Source: Pseudomonadota bacterium
Lineage (GTDB): Bacteria; Pseudomonadota; Alphaproteobacteria; UBA2966; CAIVPW01
DNA length: 5,846 bases
NCBI GenBank assembly: GCA_027625125.1
Contig: JAQBXG010000110.1
Span: forward strand, 1-5,846
Reading direction: 5' to 3'
Part shown: positions 5,536-5,846 of the stretch, one piece after another
Layout of the letters: each line of letters begins with the position of its first letter
Numbering within the stretch: the stretch's first letter is position 1
The notes under the pieces: generated by a model
What the model was told of the DNA's origin: nothing
Databases searched by the model: none
The model's input: the letters and a program-made list of their open reading frames with translations, nothing else
Made by a program: the position numbers and the translations under genes

Positions 5536-5569
5536 TTGACCGCATGACGCCGGGACGGACCGCTATACT
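5536..5569 (+). promoter_or_regulatory. Weak candidate promoter elements for the plus-strand secreted-protein gene
   Basis: TTGACC at 5536-5541 resembles a -35 and TATACT at 5564-5569 resembles a -10, but the 22-base spacing is too long for a normal sigma-70 promoter. No better -35 lies 16-18 bases before TATACT. If TATACT is used, the transcript would start at or next to the ATG at 5576 and be leaderless. The TTGACC is also part of the repeated TTsACCGCATGA element. Confidence 0.3.
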
Positions 5570-5575
5570 GGCGGA

Positions 5576-5846
5576 ATGGCGGCGACGATCCCGCGGGGCT
5601 CGGCCCTGATGTTGACCCTGGCGCTGGCCCTTGCCCTGGCGCTGGCCGCGGCGGGGACGGCGGTGGCGCAGGATTTCGCGCTGCCCGGCGAGGCCGCGCT
5701 GGCGGCGATGGACGCCGCCGAACGCACCGAACTCGCGCGCCGGTTCGCCGCGGAGGGCGGCACGGAAACCGAATTGTTCGAGGCGATGGTGATGGGCGAC
5801 GTGATGGAGACGCTTGCCCCCGAGCGGTCGGGACGATGGACCGCCG
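5576..5846 (+). CDS. Secreted or periplasmic protein of unknown function, N-terminal part (3' end outside window)
   Basis: Ninety residues are visible before the window ends. They open with a classical Sec signal peptide: a short n-region with Arg7, a hydrophobic core of Leu-Ala pairs (residues 15-24), and GTAVA followed by Gln32, giving a likely cleavage after Ala31 (AVA/Q). The mature part begins QDFALPGEAALAAMDAAERT and is Ala/Glu-rich and helical in character; no Cys follows the core, so it is not a lipoprotein. ATG 5576 is preferred because it supplies the positive n-region; ATG 5609 (Met12) would leave a core with no basic residue. No good ribosome site is visible (only GCGGA directly upstream). 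The gene diverges from the regulator and shares its intergenic region. I do not recognise the family. Confidence 0.72.
   Translation, partial: MAATIPRGSALMLTLALALALALAAAGTAVAQDFALPGEAALAAMDAAERTELARRFAAEGGTETELFEAMVMGDVMETLAPERSGRWTA

Noticed and set aside
5544..5609. A 21-codon plus-strand frame whose stop overlaps ATG 5609 (TGATG), a possible leader peptide
   Set aside because: There is no ribosome site before its ATG, and the first ATG of the secreted protein at 5576 gives the better signal peptide; the overlap is probably chance.
1..5846. Search for tRNA, rRNA, CRISPR arrays, insertion-sequence ends and riboswitches
   Set aside because: Nothing with cloverleaf, regular spacer-repeat or transposase features was seen; nearly all bases belong to the listed genes.

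Overview
The window is strongly GC-rich with tightly packed, overlapping genes, and looks like a surface-glycan locus of a Gram-negative bacterium. The codon choice, the NusG-like/MarR-EPS regulator pair and the gene mix suggest an alphaproteobacterium (Rhodospirillales-like). That placement is an inference; no rRNA or marker gene is present.

Left half, plus strand (1-2992): a translationally coupled run that makes and activates a nonulosonic (sialic-acid-like) sugar. The order is the 3' end of a NeuB-family synthase, a NeuC/LegG-type hydrolysing UDP-GlcNAc 2-epimerase, a D-isomer-specific 2-hydroxyacid dehydrogenase, and a NeuA/LegF-type CMP-acylneuraminate cytidylyltransferase. All three junctions are start/stop overlaps (ATGA, TGATG, TAATG). 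The dehydrogenase is the unexpected member, since the textbook pathway has no step for it.

Middle (2993-3057): a short gap between converging genes, with one GC-rich hairpin and no U-tract.

Right half, minus strand (5425 down to 3058): a three-gene operon. It encodes a winged-helix regulator fused to a Rossmann-like domain, a NusG/RfaH-like elongation factor (4-bp overlap), and, 26 bp further on, a UDP-sulfoquinovose synthase (SQD1/SqdB family) with all recognised active-site motifs. This pairs polysaccharide-type transcription control with sulfonated-sugar synthesis, next to nonulosonate synthesis.

Right edge (5426-5575): a divergent intergenic region rich in inverted repeats (GAACG/CGTTC type). 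It has a candidate promoter for the regulator operon with repeats inside it, and a near-identical 12-bp element (TTsACCGCATGA) in front of each divergent gene. The plus-strand gene beyond it (5576 to the window end) starts with a clear signal peptide and is cut off by the window; its function is not recognised.

Together the window suggests the cell builds a surface glycan (capsule, LPS or glycosylated flagellin) from a CMP-nonulosonate and possibly UDP-sulfoquinovose. The regulator may sense a nucleotide-sugar-like ligand. The substrate identities and the final polymer cannot be read from the sequence.
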